Positions 11,543-12,569 of a stretch of DNA of 12,569 nucleotides are shown in pieces. Position 1 is the first letter of the stretch. Each line of letters begins with the position of its first letter. Position numbers and translations under genes: made by a program. The stretch comes from Acidimicrobiales bacterium (lineage in GTDB: Bacteria; Actinomycetota; Acidimicrobiia; Acidimicrobiales; Ilumatobacteraceae): positions 1-12,569 of the forward strand of contig JAURHL010000042.1 of the NCBI GenBank assembly GCA_030833305.1, given 5' to 3'. The notes beneath the pieces are model-generated. The model was given only the letters and a program-made list of their open reading frames with translations, searched no databases and had not been told where the DNA came from.

Positions 11543-12569
11543 ATGACCGAACGCGCGGCCCCGCTGACGGGCATCAGGGTCCTCGATCTCACGCGCGTCC
11601 TCGCCGGGCCGCATTGTGGTCGCATGCTGTGCGACCTCGGTGCCGAGGTCATCAAGGTCGAACCTCCCGACGGTGACCTCACGCGGTTCTCCAGTCCCAA
11701 GGTTGGCTCCATGGCCACCTATTTCATGCAACAAAACGCCGGCAAAAAATGCGTCAGCATCGACCTGTCCGTGGCCGAGGGTGCCGACATCTTTCGTCGA
11801 CTCGTCTCCGTCAGCGACGTGGTCATCGAGAACTACCGGGCCGGGGTGATGGACCGACTGGGGCTCGGCTGGTCCACTCTGCACACCATCAACCCCCGAC
11901 TCGTGTACGCGTCGATCAGCGGATACGGCGCGGACGGACCATGGGTCGACCGTCGGGCCTACGCCAGCGTCATCGGGGCCGAGAGCGGGATGACCCGGAT
12001 GCAGGGCGAGTCCCGCGGTGGAGAATTCGCGAACGACCCGTGGTCACACGCCGACGTGTACACGGCCCTCGAAACCTCGTCGGCGGTCCTGGCGGCGTTG
12101 TTCCAACGCGAACGCACCGGTCACGGCGAGTACATCGACGTCTCCATGGCCGAGACCATGCTGTACGTGAACGAACACACCCACGATCAACTCTTCGACC
12201 GTGACGTCGACCCTCAGTGGGTTCGTTCGTTCCGACCCGGTGACTACCCGGTGATGACGGTCGCCGACGGATCCACCGTCGTCATGAGCGCTCATCCCGC
12301 CGAACGCGGCACCTTCGAGTTGTTGGTGGCGCTGATGGAGCGGCCGCATCTGCTCGACGATCCGCGTTTCTCGTCACCACGCGAACGTCTCGGTCATCTC
12401 GGTGCACTGCAGGACGAGATGCGCGACTGGGCGGCCACGGTTCCCGATGCCACCGAGTTCGAACGGCGATGCGACGCGCACGGTTTCGCCATGGGGGTCA
12501 TGCGATCCGTTCGCCAGATCGCCGAGAGCGACTGGGCGAGGTCGCGTGGAGCCATCACCGAGATCGACG
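11543..12569 (+). CDS. Family III CoA-transferase (CaiB/BaiF), 3'-partial
   Basis: The frame is open from the ATG at 11543 to the window edge, giving 342 residues. Family members are about 380-400 long, so roughly the last tenth is missing. The N-terminal LTGIRVLDLTRVLAGPHCG and LCDLGAEVIKVEPP are the CaiB/BaiF signature, followed by NAGKKCVSIDL, VVIENYRAGVMDRLGLG and YASISGYG. The catalytic aspartate, which forms the aspartyl-CoA anhydride in formyl-CoA transferase (Asp169), corresponds to Asp171 in SHADVYTALE. RERTGHGEYIDVSMAE (189-204) closes the first domain. It moves CoA between an acyl-CoA donor and a carboxylic acid in the cytoplasm; the acids are unknown. No promoter other than a weak -10 hexamer is seen. 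Divergence from an SDR gene fits a catabolic pathway for a carboxylic acid, as inference. Confidence 0.93.
   Translation, partial: MTERAAPLTGIRVLDLTRVLAGPHCGRMLCDLGAEVIKVEPPDGDLTRFSSPKVGSMATYFMQQNAGKKCVSIDLSVAEGADIFRRLVSVSDVVIENYRAGVMDRLGLGWSTLHTINPRLVYASISGYGADGPWVDRRAYASVIGAESGMTRMQGESRGGEFANDPWSHADVYTALETSSAVLAALFQRERTGHGEYIDVSMAETMLYVNEHTHDQLFDRDVDPQWVRSFRPGDYPVMTVADGSTVVMSAHPAERGTFELLVALMERPHLLDDPRFSSPRERLGHLGALQDEMRDWAATVPDATEFERRCDAHGFAMGVMRSVRQIAESDWARSRGAITEID

Overview
The window is a dense, high-GC (about two-thirds G+C by eye) bacterial chromosomal segment. It carries 14 protein genes on both strands and no intergenic stretch longer than about 55 bases. I see no RNA gene, insertion sequence, CRISPR array or phage gene. 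A TIGR03085-type metal-binding protein, an orphan WXG100 protein, a Thr/Ser-rich lipoprotein stalk and start codons with -10-like hexamers directly in front of them all point to an actinobacterium. The style is reminiscent of Acidimicrobiia, but that placement is inference and no marker gene is present.

Layout. Left part, + strand (2-3995): the 3' end of a TIGR03085 family protein, a GH3 beta-glucosidase with an inserted PA14 domain, and, overlapping its stop by one base, an MBL-fold protein whose HxHxDH metal motif is degraded. Converging on them (4005-7066, - strand) are a GH29 alpha-L-fucosidase, a small MscS channel and a HAD hydrolase. Divergent from the HAD gene, with start codons overlapping in one CATG, is a lipoprotein polysaccharide deacetylase (7065-7868, + strand). 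Next, on the - strand (9362 down to 7892), comes a four-gene run: YfcD-like Nudix hydrolase, WXG100 protein, MTH1187/YkoF-type thiamine-binding protein and a small YheO/DauR-type HTH regulator. The last two overlap by ATGA. The right part has an M20 amidohydrolase (+), a short-chain dehydrogenase (-) and, divergent from it, a family III CoA-transferase cut by the window edge (+).

How the genes fit together. GH3 and GH29 look like cytoplasmic exo-glycosidases (neither has a signal peptide) that would trim terminal glucose-type and fucose residues from imported oligosaccharides. No transporter lies in the window. The SDR and CoA-transferase suggest acyl-CoA or alcohol metabolism. The thiamine-binding protein and HTH protein form the tightest functional pair and the most plausible little-described unit.

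The most interesting structural signal is regulatory. Several genes have a TANNNT or nANNNT hexamer ending 6-7 bases before the start codon, as expected for leaderless mRNAs, and this signal settles two start-codon choices. One of these hexamers lies inside the Nudix-WXG run and would give the thiamine/HTH pair its own promoter.
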